Assembly: GCA_033032865.1 (NCBI GenBank) | Contig: JAWHQI010000013.1 | Span: forward strand, 5,580,001 to 5,644,000 | Source: Dactylorhiza incarnata | Lineage: Eukaryota; Streptophyta; Magnoliopsida; Asparagales; Orchidaceae | DNA: 64,000 nt | Reading direction: 5' to 3' | In this document: piece after piece, positions 44,496-55,768 of the stretch | Layout of the letters: each line of letters begins with the position of its first letter | How positions within the stretch are numbered: position 1 is the stretch's first letter | Notes under the pieces: model-generated | Database searches by the model: none | Told to the model about the DNA's origin: nothing | What the model saw: the letters and a program-made list of their open reading frames with translations, nothing else | Made by a program: the position numbers and the translations under genes

Positions 44496-47400
44496 TGTAA
44501 CATCCCCAATCCTGCTAGACCCATTGGAAATGTTAGGGCATAGGGGTGAGGTGAGTGGCCACTAGGGCCTTAGGCTAGGGTGGAAATGGCTAAGTGCACA
44601 CCAAAGCTCAAAAACCAACCTAGCCCTAAGCCCTTCAATTAGGCCAATTGACCCTCAATTGTCCAATTTGACCTCACATATGTTGCCCTAACCACTAAGG
44701 GAGACCAATATGATGGAAATTGCACTTGGGTGGGACCCAATTGCATGAAGTTGACCAAAGTCAAACCTTACATAATTTTGGTCAAATCTTAACCCTTTGA
44801 TTTAAATTGAACCAATTGGGACCCCACCATGGACCAACCAATGTTGGGTGATGTCAAGGGACCCATGACCCCCATGTGGGGTCAACCCACTCACCTTGTT
44901 GACCAAAGTCAACCATGGTCAACATAGCCCATTAAGGGGAATTCTAAGCCTAATTTGAATGGAACCCAACCCCCCATCATCTAATCAATCACTTATGGAC
45001 TTAGGACATGCCCATATCAGCCTTAGACTGAGCTCAAACCTTAGGTTTGATTAACCAAAGGAGAGGGGGACCAAAAGTGATTAAAAAACATAAAGCTAAA
45101 AGAGAAAAGCAAAAAGCAAACCCCCCTCTAACACTCCACCTCCAATCAGCCTAGGGGCCATCCCTGATTGCTGATGATCTGGGCTTGACCCAGAGGGAAG
45201 CAGGAGGCCAGCAGGTGCAGGAGGGTGGCAGCAAGGAGCTGCCCGAGAAAGCTAGATTTCAAAACTGGCTATAGAGGCCTCCCCACCTCATTCCAGCCAC
45301 ACCATCAGCTTCAGAAGGGAGAGAGCAGTCGGGAATGACACCTGGAGCAAGGCCATAGCCGAAGAATCGAGTTCGAGAGCAGGCTCGCCGGAGTAAAGCA
45401 TATCCATGGTGAACCGTCGCCGGAGCCGCCGCCACGCCCCAATCACAGTTCGTTTCTCCTCCCCTCCCCCCCATGCTAGCTTCCTATCACAAAACAAAGA
45501 AGGATCAGGCTCAATTGAGCCCGAATCCACTCCTTAAATCAATGAAATTCGGCTCGAAATGGGAAGCCTGGGATCGCCGAAAACCGCCACCTTCGGCCGC
45601 CAGTCGCCGGTGGATGGTAGCCCCGACCACCACGAAGGTATCGGTGGTGTTGGCCGGCAGTGGTGGTGGCTGGATCGCCTGCAAACTCGATAGCAAAATC
45701 GCCCAGCGCGGTTCAATCTCAGCCGTTGGCTGGAGGAGGAAGACGAGCCGGCTACCGCTAGATCTGCTTTAAGATGCGTGCACGCCTCTTTTCTTTAATT
45801 AAATTAATTCAAACTCTTGGATTTTCTGCCCTTATTTATCCAGCCACTTCTATAATTAATTAGGGTCCCTTAATGACTGAATTAGAAAAAGTGCCCAACA
45901 TGAAAGTTGTAGGCCTTGACCTTAGCTTTCATTAGGGCTTAAGTTCAGTTCATTTGGTGACCCACAACTCCCTGGGGAGCTGTTTTACTAGGACTGGTCC
46001 TACACTAGGTCAGTCCACTAAAATAATTATCTAGCCTAGCCTCTCAAGCTATGAAGCTGAGATTTTAACCATGGGTAGGTATACCCTAGTTTCACCCTCT
46101 GCCCAAAGATCTGCCCTTGATGGGCACTTTTACCTATAGTTTTTGCGGTATTTAAGATATTTAAATAATGTTGATTTTTGGAGCATATGAAGTCGAAATG
46201 ACACCAAATTCTGGTGGCATGCTCTTTAGTACACGAGTAGTGCCTGTCTAAATTTTCACTCCATTTGAAGTTGATTTGATTTGGAAAATGGGAAACCCTA
46301 ATGAGGGCCCTTAAAGCTCAAATTAGGGTTTAGGCCATATGAGGAGTTGAGTGAGTTGGCCTCCTCCAATCTGGATGATATGTAGGTAATAATATATAAT
46401 TGTATGTGACACCCCCTAATGGAGCATTTGGAGCCATTATGGTGGTGTGTCCTAAAACCCTAAGGGTAAACCCCTAAGGTTGCAAATTAGGGCTTGTGAA
46501 GGACATATGACCAAATGTCCTTGCCTTGGCTGAGAACTTGGTAGACATGTTTGTAGGAGCATTCATTGGCTTAGATAATTTAATGGGAATTTTTATAGTC
46601 ATTTTTGTATTTTTCTCCTATTAAATGAAATTGCCACTATTTCCTTAAATAAATAAAATGCATGGACAGATGACCTTGTATGGCTTGGATATTTTAACAG
46701 TGGCTGAATTGGGATGATAATAGGATATGGTAATTTTAGTAGGATTTATTGAAGTGTTATTTCTTATGGAGGAATTTTTAAGTGCTTACTAGCTTAGAGG
46801 AATTTAATTATGAAAAATGTCAAATCATTGGGAAAAATTATGAAACTTGGTTATCTATCATATTTTGTTTATATATGCTCATGATAATTATTTGGAAGCC
46901 TGTGGATTTGTATTTCATGTACTTCATGTAGAAATTGGTATTTACTACACTTGGAAGTTAAATTATTTTAATTAGTCAAATCATATGGTCTTGATATAAA
47001 TATTTGGCAGAGGACTCTAGACCCCCTTTCAAACTCTTGGTAATTTTTATAGAATTTTCAGATGTGAAATATTATTTTTCCTAATTATAGAGGCATTTTG
47101 GTAATTATACAACAATGAGGATTTAGTAGGCCACATGGCATCCTAGGGTCATGAAACTTAGTAAACCATCTTGATATGGAATATTACCTTACTGATAATT
47201 TTCATGTAGCTTGTAGAAGTATTTTGAGGATAGATCATGTGTAATTTGACCTAAGGCCTTAACTACTTTAAATAATAATAAATACCAAATTAATATAGAA
47301 AATTATGGAAATTGGAACATACCTTATTAAGGTCAGTGGGAGCCTAGTATAATTATACCAGACCCTAGTGATGAGTTTTTAGAAGGATCTCCTTTTGAGG

Positions 47401-49224
47401 CTTGAGGTTAGTTCAACCTAGTGGTCTGCGATTAGTAAAAACAAAATTTTGAATTTTAGACAATTCAGACCCTTAAGTAGTGTTTGGAAGTTATGCCCAT
47501 TTAGTAATTGAGTATATCTCACAATGATTCAAGGAGCGTCAAGCCTAGGGTTGACAGTGAGATAGTGCTAGGGTTAGTGCATGAGGGTGGAGGTACGTCC
47601 AACCCAATTGGGTGGGACGGGTGTTGAGCTAAGTTACTTTAATTATATGAAATAATGAGGGTGAACTAAAGGTTAATCACCAACTAAAGTAATTTTCTTG
47701 ATAAATAGGATGGTGGGGTTGAGCCCATTAAATCCTTAGTATCGTTGGGGGCCCCTTTACGGGGTATACCGCGGGAAGTCCAAGATTCACCCTAAATATA
47801 ATACTAACTAAATTGTAGGCAAGAGTAGCCTAATTAGGTCAGCAAACTAGTATGGATCTCCTTCGAGGAGGAGATGGGTTGGATCAACTTGTGTGTTAGT
47901 CCCTGAGCCGGAGGCTCGGCTAGACTTAATAACACATGTTACATATACAACTAGTGGCGAGTCTTCAGTACTAGGCTAGTCGTGTCACCGACGGTAGTAC
48001 GTTGACTCAGGTGAGGGTGAGGTTTAGAGGGCCGGTAAGTATGAGTACCGCGGTCTGGAGGACAATCTCTAATAACCCACCCCGACCTTAAAGTCTGGTG
48101 GATTCCAGCAAGAGTACGCAGGAGCTCCGCTGTTGTGTTCTTAGCGTTGAGGCGTACGTGAGGTCTAGGCTTGGTAGTGAGCATACCCGCCTAGGATGTG
48201 GAGTGCCCGATCCACTGCCACCGTGAGCCATGACGGTCGGTACCCGAAAGGTTGGCTTCCTTTCTAACAAAGTGGGAACTATAAAGGTCTGTGCGCATAG
48301 AGTCGTGTGGGTGAGTCACATTGCATAAACACATTAAGTCATCATAAACATAACATAGCATAACATACACATTAGCATACCCCCATCATATAAATTAGTA
48401 TGGGCTCTTTTATATGATGGTTTACCTGGACATCTTAACTGATATGTCGTATGGGCGTTCATATAAGTTAAGGTACGAATCTGTGATGGTAGATTAGTTT
48501 TACTTACTGCCCCGCATTTTTATTACTGGTTTACTTCATGCTCTACTTTACTGTCATTTATTTGCACTATACTGCTAGCTAGTTTTACCGCTTTTCCTAT
48601 ACGTGCTAGATTAGTGCCATGTCACCTCTTTCCTTGTTTACCCCTTGTTGTCCTCCGCTTCTTCCTCCCGCTCGGTTCCTAGGAGTCGTGGAGGGAGGCG
48701 AGGACAAAACAACTTAGTGTTTATGACTAACGGTCGGATGTGGTCGTAACAGGAGTCCGAGGAGACGGAGCTGTCCCGCGCGCAGCTGGACGAGATGACA
48801 GGACCTGAGCAGCGGATGCAGCGCATTACCACGACGCCACAGGTTGATGAATAGACAGTTAGCTTTCAGTTTTGAGAGTTTGTAGTTTCCGCATGTTGTA
48901 GAGAGAGAGAGTACTCATTTTGGATATGTATCGGGCTTAAGCCCCTTTGGCTTGTACTGTCTCTTTTTGGACATTTCTGTTTCATTATATATCTATATGA
49001 TGTTGTGACATGTGGACATGCCTTTAATTCTGTACTTACTTTTGGCATATATTTACTTATGATCATATAGCCGGCAGAGTCGGTGCTGAGCGTGGTTAGC
49101 CAACCCGAGTGTTGGTGACACCGCAAGGCAGCGATTCTGGGCGAAGATCCACCTCGACCGTGTGATGCGGGAGAGGTTCGAGTTTTCATGTACCCGAATG
49201 GGTTTTGAGAAAAGAGATCTTGCA
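44496..49224 (+). repeat. 3' LTR of B (uninterrupted, 4.7 kb)
   Basis: Starts TGTAACATCC and ends GATCTTGCA before CTAAG. It lacks the insertions found in the 5' LTR and so gives the empty sites for A (48653-48657) and Harbinger (48714-48716). No gene is supported; ORFs at 45259-45772 are LTR shadows. Confidence 0.93.
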
Positions 49225-49229
49225 CTAAG
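49225..49229. repeat. Target-site duplication of B (right)
   Basis: CTAAG, matching 9193-9197. Confidence 0.9.
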
Positions 49230-50045
49230 TCCTACCCAGACCTAGTCGCCAACACGAGGCGATTTCACTAACCGTTTACAAGAAAGATATGAAATGAAAA
49301 TAAATAAAAACTCCCTTCTGAAGTTGGAGACGAAGATCCGCTGTAGATTAAGCGTTGTAGAAGCGGACTTCGTTTGGATCCGGCGTGATGAGATTCTCCT
49401 TCAGAAGTTTGGAGAACTTTGGTAGGACATCAACTTTCGGCCAAGATAGCCTCTAGAATTCTAGCACTCTATCTCTCTCTCTGATCTCTGTAATGTCTGT
49501 CTGAAATGAGAGAAGAGACGTCCTTTTTATAGCCTCAGCGCTAGCGCCTGCGCTAGTGGTACCGCCGGCGCTATCCTATATTAGGACATATTCTGCGCAA
49601 CAGAATCTTCAATTGGAGGAAACAATTTTCCCTTGCAAATTGTGCTCCTCGCTATCGCCGGCGCTATCAGATATCGCCTGGCGCTATCTCCTTCTATACG
49701 TTCTCCCGGCAATTGCGCTTAATCCAAGATTTCGTCGAACGAGAATTCGTCGAACGCCGCTAAGTGTTTGTCGAGCGAAAATTTTGTCGAACGAGAATTC
49801 GTCGAACGCCGCTAGGAGTTTGTTGAACGAAATTTTCGTCGAACGCCGTTATGAGCATTTCGTCGAGTGCTGCTAACAGTTCGTCGAACGGCAGCTAGCG
49901 CCTGCGCTAGTACTACCGCCAACGCTAGTAGATGTTTTGGATTTGATGGCTCAACTTTGGGGGCAAGCTTCTTATGTAATCCTTGAGTCATCTAGACTAT
50001 GTTATCCTGCACACTTAAACACACAAGATCAAATACACATAGGAT
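49230..50045 (-). repeat. LTR of copia element D, part 2
   Basis: This segment continues D's LTR after B. It carries a second copy of the CGCCAACACGAGGCGA-containing stretch seen at 9164-9184, and GCGCTAG-rich and TTCGTCGAACG-rich repeats. The exact LTR end is uncertain; it meets the copia gag of E at about 50045 without a visible target duplication. Confidence 0.55.
49726..49892. repeat. TTCGTCGAACG repeat cluster in D LTR
   Basis: Exact TTCGTCGAACG occurs at 49731, 49746, 49798, about 49835 and about 49880, with degenerate copies between. Confidence 0.75.
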
Positions 50046-52589
50046 TTGTTATTCTCAAACCTAGGAGATGCGGAAGACCATGTTTCAACAATTTGGACAG
50101 CCTTGGATGGCTTGTTCAATAAGAAGAATGTAGCTAGGCTACAGTTCTTGGAGAATGAGTTGGCGAAAGGAACTCAGGGAGATATGTCTATCTTAACATT
50201 CTTCTTGAAGATGAAGAACCTCTGCGCAAAGATTTCGTCTTTGGACCCGGATGAGCCTATCTCAGAAGCTAAGCTGAAGAGGCACATAATCCGCAGCTTG
50301 CGAAGGGAGTATGTGGCCTTTGTGACTTCTGTTCAAGGCTGGGCCAATCAGCCTTCATTGCTGGATCTGGAGAACTTACTTGCTTCGCAAGAAAGTTTAG
50401 CTAAGCAAATGGCTGGGATGTCTGTCTCTGGTGGAGAAGGCGAGGTTCTCTTCTCTGGCAAAAAGAAGAGATGGGACAAGAAGAAGAAGACTTCTGGAGA
50501 TGATGGTTCGTCTACTTCAAATCAGTAGGAGAGGAGCTATGCTCCTAAGCGTGATGGGAAGAAGAAGGAAGGACCTAGATGCTTCAGGTGCAATAAGCTT
50601 GGTCATTTCAAAAGAGACTGCAAGGTCAATCTTCAGCCAGGGCATGCTGCAGGGAAGGAGGAGGCTGGTTCCAATTCTGAAGGTAGTTGGGGTGGTGGAG
50701 GTGCATTCATGACGGGCACATATGTTCAGGCCATGGATTCCATCAACTATCAAGATGATTGGATAGTGGACTCTGGGTGTGGTCATCACCTCACCGGGGA
50801 TGAGTCAAAGTTTTCCTCTTTGCAGGCATATACAGATAATGACGTTATCATTATGGTTGATGATACTATTCATGCAGTTGAGAAGGAGGGTGTGGTTTCA
50901 TTGAACGATGATAGAGGTAATCTTACGTTGAAGAGTGTCTATCATGTTCCGGGGATGAAAAAGAACCTCTTCTTTGTGACCAATGCGGTGGATGTTGGCT
51001 ATCACGTTCTGTTTGGTCCAACAGAAGTGAAAATTCTCCGAAAAGTTTCAGCTGTGAAAGCTGAGGTCACTCATGTTAGGAGACGGGTGAAGGACTTGTT
51101 TGTTCTTTCAACAAGTTCTTATGTTGATAAGATGAGGGCTAACGACAGCGCTGCTATCTGGCACAAAAGGCTTGGGCATGTTGGGATGGATAAGTTGAAA
51201 GCTATGGCGGGAAGAGGCCTGGTGAAAGGTCTGCCTAGTTTATCATTTTTCAGGGATGGTCACATTTGTACAGGTTGTCAGTTTGGTGAGGCTCAACGTC
51301 TTCCATTTGACAAATCACAAAGCACATGTAAAAGACCATTGGAGTGCATCCATGGTGATCTGTTTGGACCTACCCACACTGCCAGTCTTGGAGGTAGCAG
51401 GTATATGCTGATTTTGGTTGATGACTTCACCAGATATACTTGGGTATATTTTCTGAAGGAGAAGTCGGAGGCGTTCGAGAGGTTTGTAGAGTTCAAGGAG
51501 CTGGTGGAAGGTCGGCTAAACCTGCGGGTGAAAAGGTTCAGAACTGACAATGGAGGGGAGTTTACCTCCAAGGCGTTCTTTAACTACTGCAGGAAGCATG
51601 ACATCAAAAAAGTGCTTTCTTGTGCTCACACTCCATAACAGAACGGAGTTGCAGAGCGGAAGATCCGTCACCTGACGGAGACTTGCAAATGTTGGCTTCA
51701 TGCCAAGAGTATCCCAAAGTCCTTTTGGGCAGAGGGAATGTCTTGTGCGACCTATGTTATCAACCAGACGCCTCTTAGTCCCATCAACATGAAGACCCCT
51801 CATGAGTTGATGTTCAAGGAGAAGCCAAGCGTGGAACACTTTCGAGTGTTTGATTCTACCTGCTATGTGCATGTTCCGGATGCCCTTCGAACGAAGCTAG
51901 ATGCTAAGGCAAGGAAGCTAGTCTTCGTCGGTTATGATGACCGGAAGAAAGGGTGGAGATGCATGGATCCCGAGACACGGAGATATGTGGTCTATAGGGA
52001 TGTGGTATTCGACGAGCTGACGTCATACCAAGGTAGCTCTTCTGTTGAGTTACAAGGAAGCAGGGTAGATGATGGACCAGAGGAAGCTGCACGGGAAGTT
52101 CTGGTGGAGTTACCTGTTTCTCCAGGTGCTCCTGGTATTTCTAGCTCTGGGTCAGGTGCTTCAGGTTCTGGAAGCAGGAGGAGCGATGCTCCATGTTTAC
52201 CTAAAAGGAGAGCTAGTCCAGAAGCTGCAGTGTAAGAGGTGGTTCAGAGTCAAACTCTGAGGAGGTCCAAGAGGACCATTATTCCACCTGATCGGTATAC
52301 GGGCGGGAACTTGGTGAGCTTTATCTCATGTTTCTTCGCAGGTCCCCTGGATGAGAGAGAGCCATCTTGTTATGAAAATGCCGCTGGAGTCAAGGAGTGG
52401 GAAGGAGCCATGGATGAAGAGATGGCTGCCCTCAGGAAGAATGAGACCTGGGACTTGGTGCCTAAGGTTGAGGGAGTTACTCTGGTGACTTGCAAGTGGG
52501 TTTTCAAATTGAAGAAGAAGGCTAATAGTAGTATTGAGCAGCACAAGGCTTGCCTTGTAGCTCGAGGTTTCTCTCAGAAGTATGGGGAG
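50046..52589 (+). mobile_element. Ty1/copia element E, truncated at both ends
   Basis: A plus-strand copia body from mid-gag to early reverse transcriptase. The left end abuts D's LTR, the right end is cut by element F at 52590. No LTR or primer site of E is in the window. Confidence 0.88.
50046..52589 (+). pseudogene. gag-pol of copia element E with three in-frame stops
   Basis: One frame spans the whole segment, interrupted by TAG 50526-50528, TAA 51636-51638 and TAA 52233-52235. The order is Gag lacking its N-terminus, CCHC knuckle CFRCNKLGHFKRDC (50580-50621), protease with WIVDSGCGHHLTG (about 50760), the GAG-pre-integrase finger (HKRLGHVGMDKL, then CTGCQFGEAQRLPF), integrase with GDLFGP, TDNGGEF and, after the stop, QNGVAERK, and the start of reverse transcriptase (WVFKLKKK, CLVARGFSQKYG). 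Protease before integrase before reverse transcriptase is the copia order. Element F inserted just after QKYG. Confidence 0.9.
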
Positions 52590-53936
52590 TGTTGAAACCG
52601 ATTTCTCAGCCTCTTGTGGAGCTCGGGGCCCTCACCGAAATGAGGGGAAGCTAGCCCTTACTGATCCCTCGGAGACGGTAGACTGAAGGCTAGAAAAATG
52701 ACTAAGACCTTAGTCACAGCGAGGAGGTCCCTCCACTAACCCGGAAGATCGTTGAGCGCTTCCCCTCCCAAGCCAAAGCTGAGACTCGGGCACCTTGGAG
52801 AGCTCGGGAAATGCTAACCAAAGAAAGCCTGAGGAGAGAGAAGCTGAAGTGAAGTCCTCTCCAAAGGTGCCCTTGAAGCCTTATTTATAGGTTTTCGGGT
52901 CTGGCCTGCAAATAACAGGATTCCGCCTTTTGATCTTACTATCGGCACCCCAAATGGGTCTGCTAACAGCCAAACCCCGCTGTTTGGAGAGGCTAAAGGC
53001 AGACCACCGAGGGTAAAAAGGTAATTTGGCCCTATCAACCTATGGGTATGGAACTACGAGAACATTGCTGCCGAAGCTCTCGAAGGCCTTCTCGCGAGTC
53101 CCGCTCGCGATGCCTCTCCAAGGAGATCGCCCTACGAAGACCTCGCTAGCCCATTCTAGCGGTATCTGCCGAGTTCCGGTCTCGCGAGCCTTCCTGCGAG
53201 ACCGCCTCCTGACTTCGTCGAGCTCAACACACCTTTCGTCGAACGCAGGGCACTTCGCCGATCACAGACGAGCTCGACGAAATACAGAACGTCAAGTTAT
53301 TCGCTGACCGCTGAGACGGGCGGTTCGTCGACCGCTGATATAGAACATATTTTGTTCGTCGGGCGCCGTCCGACGAATGCCGAGCTCCGTTCGACATTTG
53401 TCGAGCGCAGAATTGAGCTCGCTGGACGCTGAGGCTCCAAACCCGCAAGCCCTTCTGCGAGATTGCCTACTAACTTTGCCGCGCACTGAACACATTTTGC
53501 TGAACACCTCTTTACTGAACAAAGGTCTCTTCTGCCAGCGGCCTGCGAGGTATTGGTTTGTCAGCCTTCGCTTGGCCCAGTCTCTTCAAGATATCTGTCG
53601 AGGTCTGGATCTCGCGACTCCTCTTGCGAGACCATCCCTTTGGCTTTAATGAGTGTAGAAAACTTCGTCGACTTCTGATGATTTCACCTAACACGGGAGA
53701 GTTCGTCGAACGTAGTACTCTCTTAGTCGAACTCAGATAACTTCCTCAAACTGCTTGCGGGCATTTATCTCGCCTACCCTTCTCGCTCGCCTCTCTGTGA
53801 GCCCTTCGAGAGAGACTTCTCCAAGGTCTCTATCGCGAGGTCTTTGGACCGAAGGCCTGGAACCTCTTATTACTTCTTTCATCCTGTTGCCTTCTTAAAC
53901 CGTGCCTCCTCGCCTGGAGAATATCGGGGTTGTACA
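52590..53936 (-). repeat. 3' LTR of element F
   Basis: 1347-bp LTR with termini like those of A. Minus-strand TATAAATA is at 52882-52889. The inner part (53210-53730) is rich in CGTCGA words, including exact TTCGTCGAACG at about 53232 and 53701. It lacks the GGCGAGC units of A's LTR. Confidence 0.88.
52882..52889 (-). promoter_or_regulatory. LTR TATA box of F
   Basis: TATAAATA on the minus strand, the position and context equivalent to 14046-14053 in A. Confidence 0.65.
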
Positions 53937-54050
53937 CAATCCCCGCTCTTCGCGAGGCTATTTAGGCTCGCGAAGAAACATCCAACCCCTGGTATTCGCT
54001 AGCCCCTTGATGATATGTCAGGAATCTTTGGTAGGGCCCACCTTGAGGGC

Positions 54051-54058
54051 TATAAATA
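54051..54058 (+). promoter_or_regulatory. TATA box of antisense gene 1 (F)
   Basis: TATAAATA with flanking GGGC and TCG, 115 bp inside the LTR boundary and 83 bp upstream of the ATG at 54134. Confidence 0.65.
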
Positions 54059-54133
54059 TCGTCCCGAGTCCTTAGTGGCGTGCGCCGCCACTTCCTTTTC
54101 TTTCTTTTTGCCCCATACTGTAGCTGCCAGGAG

Positions 54134-55303
54134 ATGCCGCTTTCGGAAGAAGCTGAGGCTCGTCTGAGGGCTGTGAGAGCTGGAAGGCTACCTTCTACGA
54201 CCAAGGTCCCCGCCTGGATGAATCGGCCGCCTCCCGCTCAGTCGTCGAAGACCAAGAAGGCGAAGGCGGCTTGCCGAACCGGGGACGGCTCCGTGCTGCT
54301 GGACTCCTCCCCGGATAGCCGTCTCCACGAGAAGGTATGATCTACCCCTCTAGCTTAAGCCAATAAGTTTGCCTGAGATTCATGCCTACTCGCAGGATGC
54401 CTTGCCGAAAAAGGACGCTGGCGAACCTGCTGGTGGGTCTTGCAAAAGTCCGCTGGCGGGTACGAATCTTGCTGGGAAAAGTGTCGTGGGTACGCCCTTA
54501 AGCTCGTAAGCCAGTCCTCCTTTTGTCAACTGACCTTCATTCCCTGCTTCTTACAGTCTCGCCCATGAAGTCCCCGGCTCGCCCGGCGTTGCGGCCTCCG
54601 TCTCCGCCTCCTCCTGAACAAACTATGGATAGGCCAGGGTTCCAACTTCTGACGAGCGAGGAAACCGGCGGCTCTGTGCAGCCAAAGATCCCTCAGATCA
54701 ACAGCGCTGCCTATCCTCCTGGTCTGGGTAAATCTCTCTATCCCCATTATGGCAATGTCTTCCAGGGCCGTCCCGGGACTTCTCGCCCCCCTCTGGGTAA
54801 GCATTCTGACGACCCCCTACCCTGCGCGAACTCAAGAGCGCTATCTAACCTTTTCGTAATATTTCACAGAGAATCCTGAAAATCCGCCCACCGATTCCGA
54901 GTTGGGCGACGACGAGATGTCCCCCCTTCCTGACCAGGTGGAAGACTTCTTAGGGGATCCGCGAGATCCTGAGATGATGAAACTACGAGCCACAGAGTTG
55001 CTGAGAAAACATGGTCGGATGCTGATGGACCTCAATATGCAGGCGAGGCAGGACAGAGAAGCCGCCGAGGATAGGCATGCTGTCTTGATGGAAGAGTGTG
55101 CGAGGCTCTGGGCCGCGAGACAACGCGATCACGATGAGAACGTTATGATGCCGGAGGTGCATATAGCGAGGATGAGGGATTAAGCCTTCCTCATGGACCG
55201 GGAGGGCCGCGCAGCCGAGGATTATTATAATTCTAGGGTACCGCCGCGGTCCGGGTCGCGGGGTGGGGGTAGGTGGAAGTGGTTGCCTCATGATTCTCGC
55301 TAA
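54134..55303 (+). pseudogene. Antisense gene 1 of F: four-exon gene with a late stop
   Basis: Exons are 54134-54334, 54396-54489, 54557-54796 and 54870-55303, all bounded by GT and AG. They sum to 969 nt (322 codons plus stop), with intron phases 0, 1, 1 as in A's gene 1. One in-frame TAA at 55181-55183 stands where A has Gln, about 40 codons before the end. Segments shared with A are TKKAKAA (exon 1), YPPGLGK and VFQGRP (exon 3), VEDFLGDPRDPEMMK and RVPPRSGSRGGGRWK (exon 4). The Pro-rich middle is poorly conserved. Family unknown; the basic C-terminal tail could bind nucleic acid. Confidence 0.7.
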
Positions 55304-55646
55304 CTTCTTTGCTGTCGCGAACTCTTACTTCTTGTTAATGAGTGTCGTTATTCTAGACGATCTCGCAGTGGCTTGCAACTCGTATATTTGCCACTCATAT
55401 ATTGGCTTTATATCGTTTATAATAATTATTACTAGCTTTTCATTAGTTCTCGCTCGCTGCTAATAAGTCCGTTTCATTCTCATGTTATGTTGTGCTCGCG
55501 GGGACCTTCTGTTCTCGTTAAATGCATCTCGCAAAAATGTTTCTTGTACTAACCCCGCAGGCCTTTCTCGCCCGTGGTTGTGATGTGATGTTTTGGCTAA
55601 CCGCGCCCACTGACGCTTGGGCTTCTTCCCGCCCTTTTACTTTTGC
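55304..55646 (+). other. Intergenic region between antisense genes 1 and 2 (F)
   Basis: Likely holds the 3' end of gene 1 and the promoter of gene 2. AT-rich tracts such as ATAATAATTATTAC occur near 55420; no further ORF is supported. Confidence 0.4.
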
Positions 55647-55654
55647 TATAAATA
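55647..55654 (+). promoter_or_regulatory. TATA box of antisense gene 2 (F)
   Basis: TATAAATA about 115 bp before the ATG at 55769. The leader ends TTTCTCGCAGG just before the ATG, similar to a splice acceptor. Confidence 0.65.
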
Positions 55655-55768
55655 GGCTGTTATAGCTGAGTCAACCACCGCATTTACTGTCAACCTTCTT
55701 CCTCCTTCGCTTCAGAGCTCTCGCTCCTTCCCGTTCTCGTTCTACTTCCTTTCTCGCAGGTTATTGAA

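Larger units (their letters stand above)
9198..49224 (+). mobile_element. Ty3/gypsy Tekay/Del-type chromovirus B with three nested insertions
   Basis: The element starts TGTAACATCC at 9198 and ends GATCTTGCA at 49224, flanked on both sides by the 5-bp duplication CTAAG (9193-9197, 49225-49229). Its order is 5' LTR, tRNA-Met-like primer site, gag, protease, reverse transcriptase, RNase H, integrase, chromodomain, 3' LTR. Three later insertions account for most of the 40 kb: A (13360-26477) and Harbinger (26542-28843) in the 5' LTR, and C (31205-41447) in pol. Without them B is about 14.3 kb with 4.7-kb LTRs. It inserted into the LTR of copia D. The coding region carries several stops and a frameshift, so it is not autonomous now. 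Confidence 0.93.

Noticed and set aside
54526..54804. Minus-strand 92-codon ORF in the antisense module of F
   Set aside because: Shadow of exon 3 of gene 1; the exon structure on the plus strand is conserved with A, this frame is not.
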